A DNA stretch of 64,000 nucleotides from Gloeotrichia echinulata CP02 (GTDB lineage Bacteria > Cyanobacteriota > Cyanobacteriia > Cyanobacteriales > Nostocaceae), in contig CP051187.1 in NCBI GenBank assembly GCA_038087035.1, forward strand, positions 1,178,001 to 1,242,000, given 5' to 3'. Within the stretch, counting starts at the first letter, position 1. Each line of letters starts with the position of its first letter. Position numbers and translations under genes: made by a program. Positions 35,421 through 44,226 of this stretch are shown here, one piece after another. The notes under the pieces were generated by a model. That model saw only the letters and a list, made by a program, of their open reading frames with translations. It made no database searches and had not been told where the DNA came from.

Positions 35421-37757
35421 ATGTTACGTGCAATTTGGCGATCGCTCGCCCTATCTCTGGTCATCACATTCTTGATGGTAACAAGCCCCGCCCTAGCAGC
35501 CACATCAAAGGTTTTACCAATTGGCGCACCCTCTTTCAAAGGTGAAATTGGGATAACTTCCAAGGATTCAACACCAGATTTCCCCGCCCCAATTACCGCT
35601 CCAGAAAAAGCTCCCAATGTCCTGCTAGTGCTACTGGATGATGTCGGCTTTGGACAAGCAAGTACCTTTGGCGGTCCCGTGGAAACCCCGAATTTGACTT
35701 CTTTGGCAGAAAAAGGATTACGCTACAACCAATTTCACACCACAGCCCTTTGTTCACCTACCAGAGCAGCTTTATTAACTGGGCGCAATCATCATTCAGT
35801 CGGTACAGGTGTAGTTGCCGAATTGGCAACAGGCTACCCTGGTTACACGACAATTTTACCCAAGAGTGCTGTCACTGTAGCCGAAGTGCTACGTCAAAAC
35901 GGGTATAACACCGCAGCTTTTGGCAAATGGCACAACACACCAGACTATGAAACCAGTGCTGCTGGCCCTTTTGATCGTTGGCCTACATGGTTAGGATTTG
36001 AGTATTTTTACGGTTTCTTGGGTGGTGATACTAATCAGTGGAGTCCGGGTTTGGTAGAAAATACCAAGCGGGTTGCACCACCAACCAATAACCCTGATTA
36101 CCACCTAACCTCGGATTTAGTAGACCATGCGATCGCCTGGATTCGCTCTCAACAATCCATCGCTCCAGACAAGCCTTTCTTTGCCTATCTGGCTACCGGA
36201 GCTACCCATGCACCCCACCACGCGCCTAAAGCCTGGATTGACAAGTATCAAGGCAAATTTGACCAAGGTTGGGATAAATTGCGGGAAGAAACCTTTGGGC
36301 GTCAAAAACAACTGGGTATAATTCCTGCCAATGCTCAACTTACCCCTCGTCCGAAAGAACTGCCGGCTTGGGATTCCCAATCCCAAGTTGAACAAAAAAT
36401 CTATGCCCATGAAATGGAAGTATTTGCCGGATTTCTGGGACATACAGATGATGAAGTGGGACGATTAATTAATGCTGTAGACCAAATTGGGGAACTCGAT
36501 AACACCTTAGTTATTTATATCGTTGGTGATAACGGTGCTAGTGCTGAAGGCGGTTTAAGAGGTAGCGTCAATGAATTGAAAGTTTTCAATAGAATACCGG
36601 AAAGCCAAGAAGAACTCCTAAATTCGTTGAATGACTTAGGCAGTCCCAAAACCTTTAATCATTATCATGCAGCTTGGGCTTGGGCGGGTACTACCCCCTT
36701 CCAATGGACAAAACAAATAGCCTCTCACTTTGGCGGTACTCGTAACCCTTTAGTAATTGCTTGGGGCGATCGCATCAAAAACCAAGGCGGACTCCGCAGC
36801 CAATTCCATCATGTAATTGATATTACACCCACCATTTTAGAAGCTGCAGGAATTACTACACCTACTCAAGTTAACGGGGTGAAGCAACAAAAGATTGAAG
36901 GTACTAGCCTAGTTTACACATTTGATGATCCTGATGTTTCTTCCCAGCGTCAAACCCAGTATTTCGAGATGTTCGGAAACAGGGCTATTTATGATGACGG
37001 ATGGATAGCTGCGGCGCGTCATCCTCGGTTGCCTTGGCAGGGTACAATCAATGCTGACTTCGAGCAAGATCCCTGGGAACTATACAACATAGAAAAAGAT
37101 TTCAGCGAAGCGAATAACCTAGCAGATAAAAATCCAGAGAAATTGGCAAAACTGCAAAAGTTGTTTCTCTCTGAAGCTCGTAAACACAATGTCTTACCAT
37201 TAGACGATCGCGTGTCTGAACGATTTGATGTCCGAAGTCGCCCCTCCCTAGCCGCAGGACGCACAACCTTTACCTACTATCCTGGTGCAGCATCCATCCC
37301 CGAAGGTAGTGCGCCAAGTCTCAAAAATCGCTCCTTCAGCATTACGGCTGATGTAGAGATTCCCAAAAATGGTGCAGAAGGTGTATTGTTAACCCAAGGT
37401 GGACGCTTTGCTGGTTGGAGTTTTTTCCTGGAAGATAGTAAACCAACATATCTATACAACTTGGCCAATGCAGAGCGATACATTATTCAATCTCCTGAAA
37501 AAATCCCAGCAGGTAAATCAACAATACGATTTGATTTTGATTACGACGGTGGTGTCGGTGCTGGGGGAACTGGAAAATTGTTGATTAACAATCAACAGGT
37601 AGCGGTCGGTCGAGTTGACAAAACCATACCTTACCGTGTGGCGTTAGATGAAACTTTTGATGTTGGTCGAGATACAGGTACTCCTGTTGTTGACACCTAT
37701 CAAGTGCCCTTTGCATTCACAGGTAATTTACAGAAAGTTACCCTGAACCTAAATTGA
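35421..37757 (+). CDS. atsA: Exported arylsulfatase (formylglycine type)
   Basis: 778 residues. A signal peptide (LSLVITFLMVTSPALAA) directs export. Calcium ligands lie in LLVLLDDVGFG (D73, D74) and in VGDNGASAEGG. The active-site motif is CSPTRAALLTGR, with C111 expected to be converted to formylglycine as in the C-x-P-x-R sulfatases. The C-terminal 200 residues form an extra beta-rich domain seen in large arylsulfatases. It should release sulfate from aryl or alkyl sulfate esters in the periplasm. No formylglycine-generating enzyme is seen in the window, so maturation must come from elsewhere. Confidence 0.95.
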   Translation: MLRAIWRSLALSLVITFLMVTSPALAATSKVLPIGAPSFKGEIGITSKDSTPDFPAPITAPEKAPNVLLVLLDDVGFGQASTFGGPVETPNLTSLAEKGLRYNQFHTTALCSPTRAALLTGRNHHSVGTGVVAELATGYPGYTTILPKSAVTVAEVLRQNGYNTAAFGKWHNTPDYETSAAGPFDRWPTWLGFEYFYGFLGGDTNQWSPGLVENTKRVAPPTNNPDYHLTSDLVDHAIAWIRSQQSIAPDKPFFAYLATGATHAPHHAPKAWIDKYQGKFDQGWDKLREETFGRQKQLGIIPANAQLTPRPKELPAWDSQSQVEQKIYAHEMEVFAGFLGHTDDEVGRLINAVDQIGELDNTLVIYIVGDNGASAEGGLRGSVNELKVFNRIPESQEELLNSLNDLGSPKTFNHYHAAWAWAGTTPFQWTKQIASHFGGTRNPLVIAWGDRIKNQGGLRSQFHHVIDITPTILEAAGITTPTQVNGVKQQKIEGTSLVYTFDDPDVSSQRQTQYFEMFGNRAIYDDGWIAAARHPRLPWQGTINADFEQDPWELYNIEKDFSEANNLADKNPEKLAKLQKLFLSEARKHNVLPLDDRVSERFDVRSRPSLAAGRTTFTYYPGAASIPEGSAPSLKNRSFSITADVEIPKNGAEGVLLTQGGRFAGWSFFLEDSKPTYLYNLANAERYIIQSPEKIPAGKSTIRFDFDYDGGVGAGGTGKLLINNQQVAVGRVDKTIPYRVALDETFDVGRDTGTPVVDTYQVPFAFTGNLQKVTLNLN

Positions 37758-37839
37758 CACAATAAAGGCATGAATTTCTAAGTAGAGATGTTACATGTAA
37801 CGTCTCTACAAATGTGTTGAAATATCACAAAATTATTTA

Positions 37840-38289
37840 TCATTTCGGTTCATTTTTGCGCGAAATAAAAAAAGTAGGAACATAACGGTCAGGCCAATGA
37901 ATTTGATATAAATCTATATAATCTGTTTGTAATCTGTGCAAACTATCGTCTATTGCTTGTTGAATATTCCTGCGGTCAATTTTGTTATTTCCTCCCCTCA
38001 ACCATGTGAACGGACGACCTGGACCGGCGATTTTTGTCGCTACTATCAACTTATCCCGTTGCTGTTTCTTCAACCATTCGCCAATGTAAGCTTCGGTTTT
38101 CCCTTGAGTTTCACCGCGAGGTGGTACAGGGTACATTTCCGCTGTATCTAGGAAATTTATCCCTTGAGCAACAGCATAGTCTAGTTGCTGATGCGCCTCT
38201 TCAATTGTATTTTGATGCCCATAAGTCATCGTGCCTAGACAAATGTCAGAAACGTTAAGATCGCTTTCACCTAATTGGTTGTACTTCAT
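37840..38289 (-). pseudogene. Aldo/keto reductase, truncated
   Basis: 149 residues against about 340 in the family. The start MKYNQLGESDLNVSDICLGT, the catalytic DTAEMYP (Asp and Tyr) and TDYIDLYQIHWPD are those of Tas/YajO-like aldo/keto reductases. The frame ends eight or nine residues later in FFISRKNEPK, and the cofactor-binding second half of the barrel is missing. No continuation is visible downstream (37758-37839 is spacer). It is a 3'-deleted gene and very unlikely to be active. Confidence 0.85.
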
Positions 38290-38852
38290 ATTTTTTGAAT
38301 AATTTTCCTTAATTATATCACTTACAATTATTCACAATACTGACAATTTACAAAACTCCTTTAAGTCTACCGAGTTAAAGGAGTTAATAGATGAAAAGCA
38401 TATTAACATACTCGATTGACATACACAACCCGTTGTAGCAATTATTTTAAAATCAAAAAATGTAGCCAAAAATACTTAAATTCCGCATTATTTGTGAAAT
38501 ACTAGTATCTAGTAAAAATAAACTACAGTGCATCGACCAAGTTACAGTACTAACCTCTCCCGATTTGGGGAAAAAAGTTAGCTTAGTCGCTATTTTTGTG
38601 GGTATAGTACCAACACTGACTAGAGTGAATAAGCATGTGGATTTGGGAGCGGGTAAGGGTCAAGCTGACAAAGATACCTCGCTGCATCTTGAGGATTGAG
38701 AACTAGTTGCTGTTTTACTAACAATTATTAAATAAAGCGGATCTTCATCAAGAAATGCTAATCCATCTGAGCAATACACAGCCTTGTTAGTAACATTATA
38801 TAAACTGTAATTGTGTACATTGATCCATTTGTAGGCTGAAAAATTAAGAATT
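38290..38852. other. Intergenic region with a hairpin and a small porin-like relic
   Basis: An 11-bp hairpin AACTCCTTTAA/TTAAAGGAGTT lies at 38354-38385. Near 38664-38699 the plus-strand frame reads ADKDTSLHLED and stops. It matches EDKDTSLHLEA near the end of the porin at 20597-22294 and may be the remnant of a second porin gene. No intact gene. Confidence 0.5.
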
Positions 38853-39674
38853 ATGACTAATCCGACCTATTTACTTAGTAACCGTTATGGCATTGGCAAC
38901 TTCAATCCAGATATTCCCTGGAATGAAACCTTAGCTACTTTGCTATCTCATCGTTCTATTCGTGCATACCTGAATAATGCTTTACCACCAGGAACTTTAG
39001 AAAGTTTAATTACATCTGCACAATCTGCTTCAACATCCTCCAATCTCCAAACTTGGAGTGTAGTAGCAGTAGAAGATGTAAATAGGAAAGAAAAATTATC
39101 TGAACTAGCTAATAATCAAGCGCATATTCGCCAATCTCCTTTATTTCTCGTGTGGTTAGCAGACTTAGCTAGACTAACTCACATTGCTGAAAGTCGTGGA
39201 TTACCCCATGAGGCTTTAAATTATTTAGAAATGTTTCTAGTCGCAGCGATAGATGCTGCATTAGCAGCGCAAAATGCAGTAGTAGCTGCAGAATCTCTTG
39301 GTTTAGGAACTGTATATATTGGTGCGTTGCGGAACAAGCCAGAAGAGGTAGCACAGGTACTAAATTTACCTCCTCATGTTGTTGCAGTATTTGGTTTGTG
39401 TGTTGGTTATGCTGATCCGGCGGTGAGTGTAGCAGTGAAACCACGTTTACCTCAGTCAGTCGTGCTACATCGAGAAACTTATCAACTTGCAGAACAAGAT
39501 GAGGGAATTTCTTTGTACAACCAAGTTATGCAAGATTTTTATGATTCGCAACAGATGAATATTCCAGGTGATTGGTCAGAACATTCTAGCAAAAGAGTGG
39601 CATCTGCTGAATCTTTATCAGGTCGCGATCGGTTACAGGAGGTGTTGAAAAAATTGGGTTTTGAATTACGCTGA
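38853..39674 (+). CDS. Nitroreductase-family FMN oxidoreductase (NfsA/Frp-like)
   Basis: 273 residues. The FMN-binding start HRSIRAYLNNALPPG is followed by AQSASTSSNLQTWSVV, and AESLGLGTVYIGALRN and VFGLCVGYAD are characteristic of the NfsA/Frp group. These enzymes use NADPH to reduce nitroaromatics, quinones or free flavin. In this region it may supply reduced FMN to the monooxygenase at 33252, but that is an inference. It is transcribed alone with a hairpin 75 nt downstream. Confidence 0.88.
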   Translation: MTNPTYLLSNRYGIGNFNPDIPWNETLATLLSHRSIRAYLNNALPPGTLESLITSAQSASTSSNLQTWSVVAVEDVNRKEKLSELANNQAHIRQSPLFLVWLADLARLTHIAESRGLPHEALNYLEMFLVAAIDAALAAQNAVVAAESLGLGTVYIGALRNKPEEVAQVLNLPPHVVAVFGLCVGYADPAVSVAVKPRLPQSVVLHRETYQLAEQDEGISLYNQVMQDFYDSQQMNIPGDWSEHSSKRVASAESLSGRDRLQEVLKKLGFELR

Positions 39675-39748
39675 CATAATAAATGTACGTGGAAGTCCAG
39701 CAAATACTTAACTAGGAGATTACTCCCGGTATCCCGATTGTGCGTTCT

Positions 39749-39821
39749 AGGGGTTTAGCAATGCTAAACCCCTACGACATCTCCGGTTTTTGGAGGGCAT
39801 ATTTTGTGTTTTTTGTCAATG
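39749..39821 (+). repeat. Dispersed repeat with hairpin, family D copy 1
   Basis: It begins with a perfect 12-bp stem (AGGGGTTTAGCA/TGCTAAACCCCT) and continues CGACATCTCC...CATATTTTGTGTTTTTTGTC. A second copy is at 45294-45367. Here it can serve as terminator of the nitroreductase gene. Confidence 0.7.
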
Positions 39822-40060
39822 AAGATGTAAAAGAAATATAATTTGTTACACAGTAGATAACTGTACTTAATTTTGGTATTATATATCAAGTATTTAATTT
39901 TTTCAACTAAATTATCTTAATTTTTCTCAATATTTGTCAATATATGTATAAGTTTGTCTATAAAATTGTCAGCTTAGGACTAACTCTTGACTTATAGCCA
40001 ATATATGAGACACTAATATTTAGTTTATCTAAATATAAAAAAAGGAAGTGTCTCCCAATC
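39822..40060. other. AT-rich spacer upstream of the second ABC exporter
   Basis: No gene seen. The promoter of the exporter operon is expected here. AAAGGAAG precedes the GTG start at 40061. Confidence 0.5.
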
Positions 40061-40759
40061 GTGACCAAACTAACGGGAAAAATAGACTCTTCGGTAGCAT
40101 CTGCACAAGTTCCGCAATCAGTAATATTGCAAACCCTAGAACTGACGCGACGCTTTGACAAGTTCACAGCAGTTGATAACTTGAATATCTCCGTAGCATC
40201 CGGAGAAGTTTTTGGCTTACTGGGGCTAAATGGCGCAGGTAAAAGTACGGTAATTAAGATGTTAACTACTTTACTGCCCATCAGTAGTGGTAAAGCATAC
40301 TTAACTGGTTATGATGTGACTCGTCAACCTAATGCAGTCAGAAGGGTTATAGGTTATGTACCCCAAGCTTTATCAGCAGATGGGAGTTTGACAGGTTATG
40401 AAAATCTTTTAACATTCGCCAAGTTGTATGACATTCCCTCTCGACAGAGAAAACAGCAAATTGCTGAGGTGCTAGAGTTCATGGGCTTGGAGGATGCTGC
40501 ACATCGCTTAGTCAGAACCTTCTCTGGTGGAATGATTCGGAAACTGGAAATTGCCCAAGCCATTTTACATCAACCGCAGATTTTGTTTCTAGATGAGCCG
40601 ACGGTAGGATTAGATCCAGTGGCGAGATCGCAAGTTTGGCGGCTAATGGAACAACTGCGTATAGAGTATGGCACAACTATCTTTTTAACTACCCACTTTT
40701 TACAAGAAGCAGATAGTCTTTGTCACCGAGTGGTGATTATGAATCAGGGTAGAGAGTAA
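40061..40759 (+). pseudogene. DrrA-like ABC exporter ATPase, 5' part, split by a TnpB element
   Basis: 232 residues. Walker A is LLGLNGAGKSTV, signature TFSGGMIRKLEIAQAI, Walker B ILFLDEPTVGLDP and switch LTTHFLQEAD are all intact. The frame ends just after VVIMNQG. The missing tail continues at 42129-42290 beyond the insertion (MITGSPTELKAAIGKPDAT). The nucleotide-binding core is complete, so this fragment might still pair with the permease, but it lacks the usual C-terminal tail of about 50 to 60 residues. It starts at the GTG at 40061. Confidence 0.85.
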
Positions 40760-42128
40760 TCTCAAGCGTCAACTATTTGCCAGACTTACACCGACATTTG
40801 TTGACAAACCGCACCAAAAACCTTGCTCGCGTATGGTGCAGACCCTACGCGCTCTGGGGGCTTCTGTCACCACATGTTTCAAGAAAATTTACATAAACCT
40901 TCTAGACCCACCTGTACTGTTTATGTGATGATTTGAAAAGCTTGCCTTACAAGTAAATTTGTGTTACTGACTGCAATCATTACCAAGTTAAAATTGACTG
41001 CTGACCAGAAAATTCTGATGTCAAAACATGCCGGCATATCCCGATTTACATACAATTGGGGACTCGCCACATGGCAAGCATTGTATCAATCAGGATATCA
41101 ACCCAATCACTTGATTTTGAAAAAGTTCTTTAATAATGAAGTCAAGCCATTTTTGACATGGATTAAAGAAAAAGGTATTTGTCAAAAAATCACGGAATTT
41201 GCTTTTGATAATTTAGGGAAAGCTTTTAAGAACTTCTTTTGTAAACGTGCAGAGTATCCCAAGTTTAAAAGAAAAGGCAGAAATGAGAGTTTTACAATTA
41301 ATGCAGGTGGTAAACCAATAAATATCGGTGGTAAACGCATTAAATTACCAACGATTGGCTGGGTTGCAACTTATGAATCTTTACTTCACACCACAACCAC
41401 AAAGGTTACTATATCTCAATCTGCGGGAGATTGGTACATTTCTTGTTCTTATGAAATAGAACCAGAAATCACTCCTAAAGAACATGATTATGTCGGGGTT
41501 GATTTAGGCATAAAAACCTTAGCTACCTTATCAACAGGAGTGATTTTTGTCAATCCGAAAGCTTTAAAAAGTGCCAGGAGAAAGTTAACAAGATTACAAC
41601 GTCAACTTACAAGAAAAATTAAGGGAAGTAATCGTTACAAAAAACAAAAGTTGAGAATATCTAAACTGCATCGACGTATTACTAATATACGTATTGATGC
41701 CACTCATAAAGCAACTACATTTATCTGCAAAAACCACGCAGTTGTTGCTTTGGAGGATTTGAATACTTCGGGGATGTTGAAAAATCATAAGTTAGCCGGT
41801 GCTGTCAGCGATGCCAATTTTTATGAATTCCGCAGACAAGTAGAATATAAAGTAATTAGATACGGTGGAACTGTCGTATTTGTAGATAGATTTTACCCAT
41901 CTAGTAAAACTTGTGCAAATTGTGGAGAAATTCAAGAAATTAGTCTATCACAGCGGGTTTACGAATGTAAAAAATGTCAGCATACCTCAGACCGAGATTT
42001 AAATGCGTCTAAAAATCTCGAAAAATATGCACGTCAGGCTAAAGCGTGTCTGGACGTTAAGGGATAGCCGCTCCCATGCTCCCGTTGAAACGTCAAGTAA
42101 TGTCTGGATTTGTCCAGCTTTTATGTAG
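40758..42128 (+). mobile_element. TnpB-only (IS1341-like) element 2
   Basis: About 1.37 kb inserted in an ABC ATPase gene, with boundaries judged from the break in that frame. It encodes only tnpB. The right end, past the stop, contains the hairpin CTGGATTTGTCCAG (about 42104-42117), matching an IS605-type right end or guide-RNA 3' end. The left end (40760-40960) has no gene. Confidence 0.8.
40961..42067 (+). CDS. tnpB: RNA-guided nuclease TnpB, canonical and apparently intact
   Basis: 368 residues from a GTG start. The N-terminal wedge-type region reads SKHAGISRFTYNWGLATW. The RuvC triad is complete: D181 in GVDLGIKTLATL, E265 in VVALEDLNTSGM and D346 in SDRDLNASKNL. The zinc ribbon has C318/C321 and C336/C339. 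All known requirements for guided DNA cleavage are therefore present. No TnpA is encoded here, so transposition needs a partner elsewhere. The expected guide is the sequence next to the right end, which is the ABC ATPase gene. Confidence 0.93.
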   Translation: MLLTAIITKLKLTADQKILMSKHAGISRFTYNWGLATWQALYQSGYQPNHLILKKFFNNEVKPFLTWIKEKGICQKITEFAFDNLGKAFKNFFCKRAEYPKFKRKGRNESFTINAGGKPINIGGKRIKLPTIGWVATYESLLHTTTTKVTISQSAGDWYISCSYEIEPEITPKEHDYVGVDLGIKTLATLSTGVIFVNPKALKSARRKLTRLQRQLTRKIKGSNRYKKQKLRISKLHRRITNIRIDATHKATTFICKNHAVVALEDLNTSGMLKNHKLAGAVSDANFYEFRRQVEYKVIRYGGTVVFVDRFYPSSKTCANCGEIQEISLSQRVYECKKCQHTSDRDLNASKNLEKYARQAKACLDVKG

Positions 42129-42290
42129 CAGATGATTACTGGTTCACCAACAGAGTTAAAAGCAGCCATAGGAAAACCAGATGCAACCTTAGATGATGTG
42201 TTTATCCACTACGCAGGTAATCAATTAGTATCAGGAGTGAGCTACAGTGAGACAGCAAAAATTAGACGTACCACTCAACGGTTGGGTTGA
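42129..42290 (+). pseudogene. 3' part of the split ABC exporter ATPase
   Basis: The frame reads QMITGSPTELKAAIGK, then DDVFIHYAGNQL and runs to a TGA at 42288-42290. TLDDVFIHYxGN is the typical end of DrrA-type ATPases. It overlaps the permease start by 44 nt. It has an ATG at 42132 but no evident separate function. Confidence 0.85.
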
Positions 42291-43098
42291 AACAAGGCAT
42301 TTTCGCCCAAAAGGTATTTTTTCCCCTATCAAAGACTTATTTACCAAAACCCTGGTAATTACTGAGTTAGAAGTGCGGAAACTCCGCCATGATCCTAGTG
42401 ATTTAATTATCAGGGCTGTGCAACCAGCTTTATGGCTGATCATTTTCGGTCAAGTATTTACCCGGACTCACGCTATTCCTACAGCAATACCTTACTTGGA
42501 TTTTATGACTCCCGGTATTCTGGCTCAGAGTGCGCTGTTCGTTGCTATTTTTTCTGGGGGGATGACGTTAATTTGGGAACGTGATTTAGGAATTCTGCAT
42601 AAATTTCTCGCTGCTCCCATACCGCGTGCGGCGATTGTCTTGGGTAAAGCTTTTGCTGCTGGGATTCGTTGCTTTTCGCAAGTGGTGTTTATTTACCTTT
42701 TAGCCTTGTTGTTGGGTGTACACCTAAATCACAATCCCTTGGCTTTCTTGCAAGTAGTGTTGATTGTGTTTTTGGGAGCAGGTTGTTTTTGCACTTTTTC
42801 CATGATTATCGGCTGTCTGGTGAAATCACGAGAAAGATTTACCGGAATTGGACAATTGATTACTATGCCCTTGTTTTTTGCCAGTAATGCGATTTATCCT
42901 ATTTCACTGATGCCAAGTTGGTTAAAGTTCATTTCCCACTTGAATCCCTTGACCTATGAGGTGGATGCTTTAAGGGGTGCGATGCTGGCAAATGGCTTAA
43001 GTATTTATGGGTTTGGGTTAGACTGTACGATTCTCTTGCTAACATTAATAGGTTTGACCTTCATCTGTGGGCGACTTTATCCACGGGTGGCTATGTAA
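42247..43098 (+). CDS. ABC-2 exporter permease (DrrB-like), second system
   Basis: 283 residues from a GTG start, with about six membrane segments. The ABC-2 motif region is NAIYPISLMPSWLKFISHLNPLTYEVDALR. It overlaps the 3' end of the split ATPase gene, showing that ATPase, permease and the following regulator were one operon. It is intact, but its ATPase is interrupted upstream, which also separates it from the operon promoter. Expression may now depend on read-through or a promoter in the TnpB element. Confidence 0.9.
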   Translation: MRQQKLDVPLNGWVETRHFRPKGIFSPIKDLFTKTLVITELEVRKLRHDPSDLIIRAVQPALWLIIFGQVFTRTHAIPTAIPYLDFMTPGILAQSALFVAIFSGGMTLIWERDLGILHKFLAAPIPRAAIVLGKAFAAGIRCFSQVVFIYLLALLLGVHLNHNPLAFLQVVLIVFLGAGCFCTFSMIIGCLVKSRERFTGIGQLITMPLFFASNAIYPISLMPSWLKFISHLNPLTYEVDALRGAMLANGLSIYGFGLDCTILLLTLIGLTFICGRLYPRVAM

Positions 43099-43117
43099 TC
43101 TGGAGAAAAACTGTCTT

Positions 43118-43582
43118 ATGAGCTTGGATAAACCCTCTGAAGAATGTGCCGCTAGGGTGATGGAAACGATCCCCTTATTGATGCGGTTTATCCGAGCAGA
43201 AATGCGGACTCACAGTTCTGACTCTTTATCTATACCTCAGTTGCGATCGCTCGCGTTTCTCAATCGCAATCCTGGTGCTTCTTTATCTGAGGTAGCAGAT
43301 CATCTAGGTGTTACCTGTGCTACAGCTTCCACAACTATTGAAAGACTTGTACAACGACATCTGGTACAACGTACTGATAACCCTCAAGAAAGACGGCGAG
43401 TAGTTTTGAATCTAACAAAAGAAGGAAAGTCTTTGCTTGAGCAATCTCAAGAAAAAACTCGCTCTCATATTGCCGAAATTATCGAGTGTTTAACACCAGA
43501 TAAAGTATCACAAATTGAAGAAGGTTTGACTTTACTAAAAAATGTCTTCGAGCAAACAGAATCAAATCCTCCCCAACCCTAG
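43118..43582 (+). CDS. MarR-family transcriptional regulator
   Basis: 154 residues from the ATG at 43118, preceded by TCTGGAG; the longer frame to 43067 overlaps the permease end. The winged helix reads LRSLAFLNRNPGASLSEVADHLGV then ATASTTIERLVQRHLVQRTD, with the wing PQERRRVVLNLTKEG. It begins 19 nt after the permease stop. A MarR protein next to an ABC exporter usually represses it until a toxic ligand binds. Confidence 0.92.
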   Translation: MSLDKPSEECAARVMETIPLLMRFIRAEMRTHSSDSLSIPQLRSLAFLNRNPGASLSEVADHLGVTCATASTTIERLVQRHLVQRTDNPQERRRVVLNLTKEGKSLLEQSQEKTRSHIAEIIECLTPDKVSQIEEGLTLLKNVFEQTESNPPQP

Positions 43583-43974
43583 GGCGTGTCATCAATTGTC
43601 AGGATTCAGGTCAGTGAAAAAATCTGATAAATGGGGTGTGAGTATCAACTGATGCTGTTGGCGAAATATTTCTTAACATTGCGGATAAAGAAAGGGGTTG
43701 GAAATCAGGAAAACCCCCTTATCCGTAAAAATACTTATATTTTTATTAAAAAATTAACAATAAATCATCGCATTGAACCAGCTATTGCGGTTTAAAATCA
43801 AAGCTCGTTCAGACTTTTGGCAAGTCTGTTATTAACTCAGCCGTGCTGAGTCATTTTTCATGGTTTAGTCTAAATTCCAGGCTTTTGTTTTTGACGAAAT
43901 AAGATAATATGAATTATAATCTACAGTAAATCAATCGATTTATCGGTATTTGCAAATTATAGGTGAAAGTAGAA
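43583..43974. other. Spacer with two hairpins after marR
   Basis: No gene. CAGACTT/AAGTCTG (43810-43828) and ACTCAG/CTGAGT (43835-43851, followed by CATTTTTC) are adjacent hairpins that may end transcription. The GGGG/CCCC pair near 43692-43722 is weaker. Confidence 0.5.
43835..43858 (+). terminator. Hairpin with T-rich tail
   Basis: ACTCAG-CCGTG-CTGAGT followed by CATTTTTC. The stem is only 6 bp, and the site is 250 nt past marR. Confidence 0.35.
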
Positions 43975-44226
43975 ATGATATTAGCCGACAATATCGACAT
44001 CCAAGACATCCAAGACAGTCAACAAGTAAATCATCATTTGTGGTGGAAGACATCACAACTCGGTACAGCTTTTATAAAGTGGCTATGGTGGCACACTAAA
44101 GCGTATACGACAGTTTTCGGTATTATGCTCCTGACTTTTGCCAGTGTCATATTTTTATATCTACATTGGTGTGGGAAAAAGTTAACTCAAGTCTTCTACC
44201 ATCGCCCTGTTAGAGAACAAAAATGA
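43975..44226 (+). CDS. Small membrane protein coupled to a PhnD-like gene
   Basis: 83 residues from the ATG at 43975 (a GTG at 43963 would add four). The N-terminus is acidic and polar. One hydrophobic segment (TTVFGIMLLTFASVIFLYLHW) follows a Trp-rich stretch, then a short basic tail. Its stop overlaps the start of the next gene by 4 nt, so the two proteins are made together. I do not recognise the family. It may tether or escort the signal-less binding protein encoded next. Confidence 0.6.
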   Translation: MILADNIDIQDIQDSQQVNHHLWWKTSQLGTAFIKWLWWHTKAYTTVFGIMLLTFASVIFLYLHWCGKKLTQVFYHRPVREQK

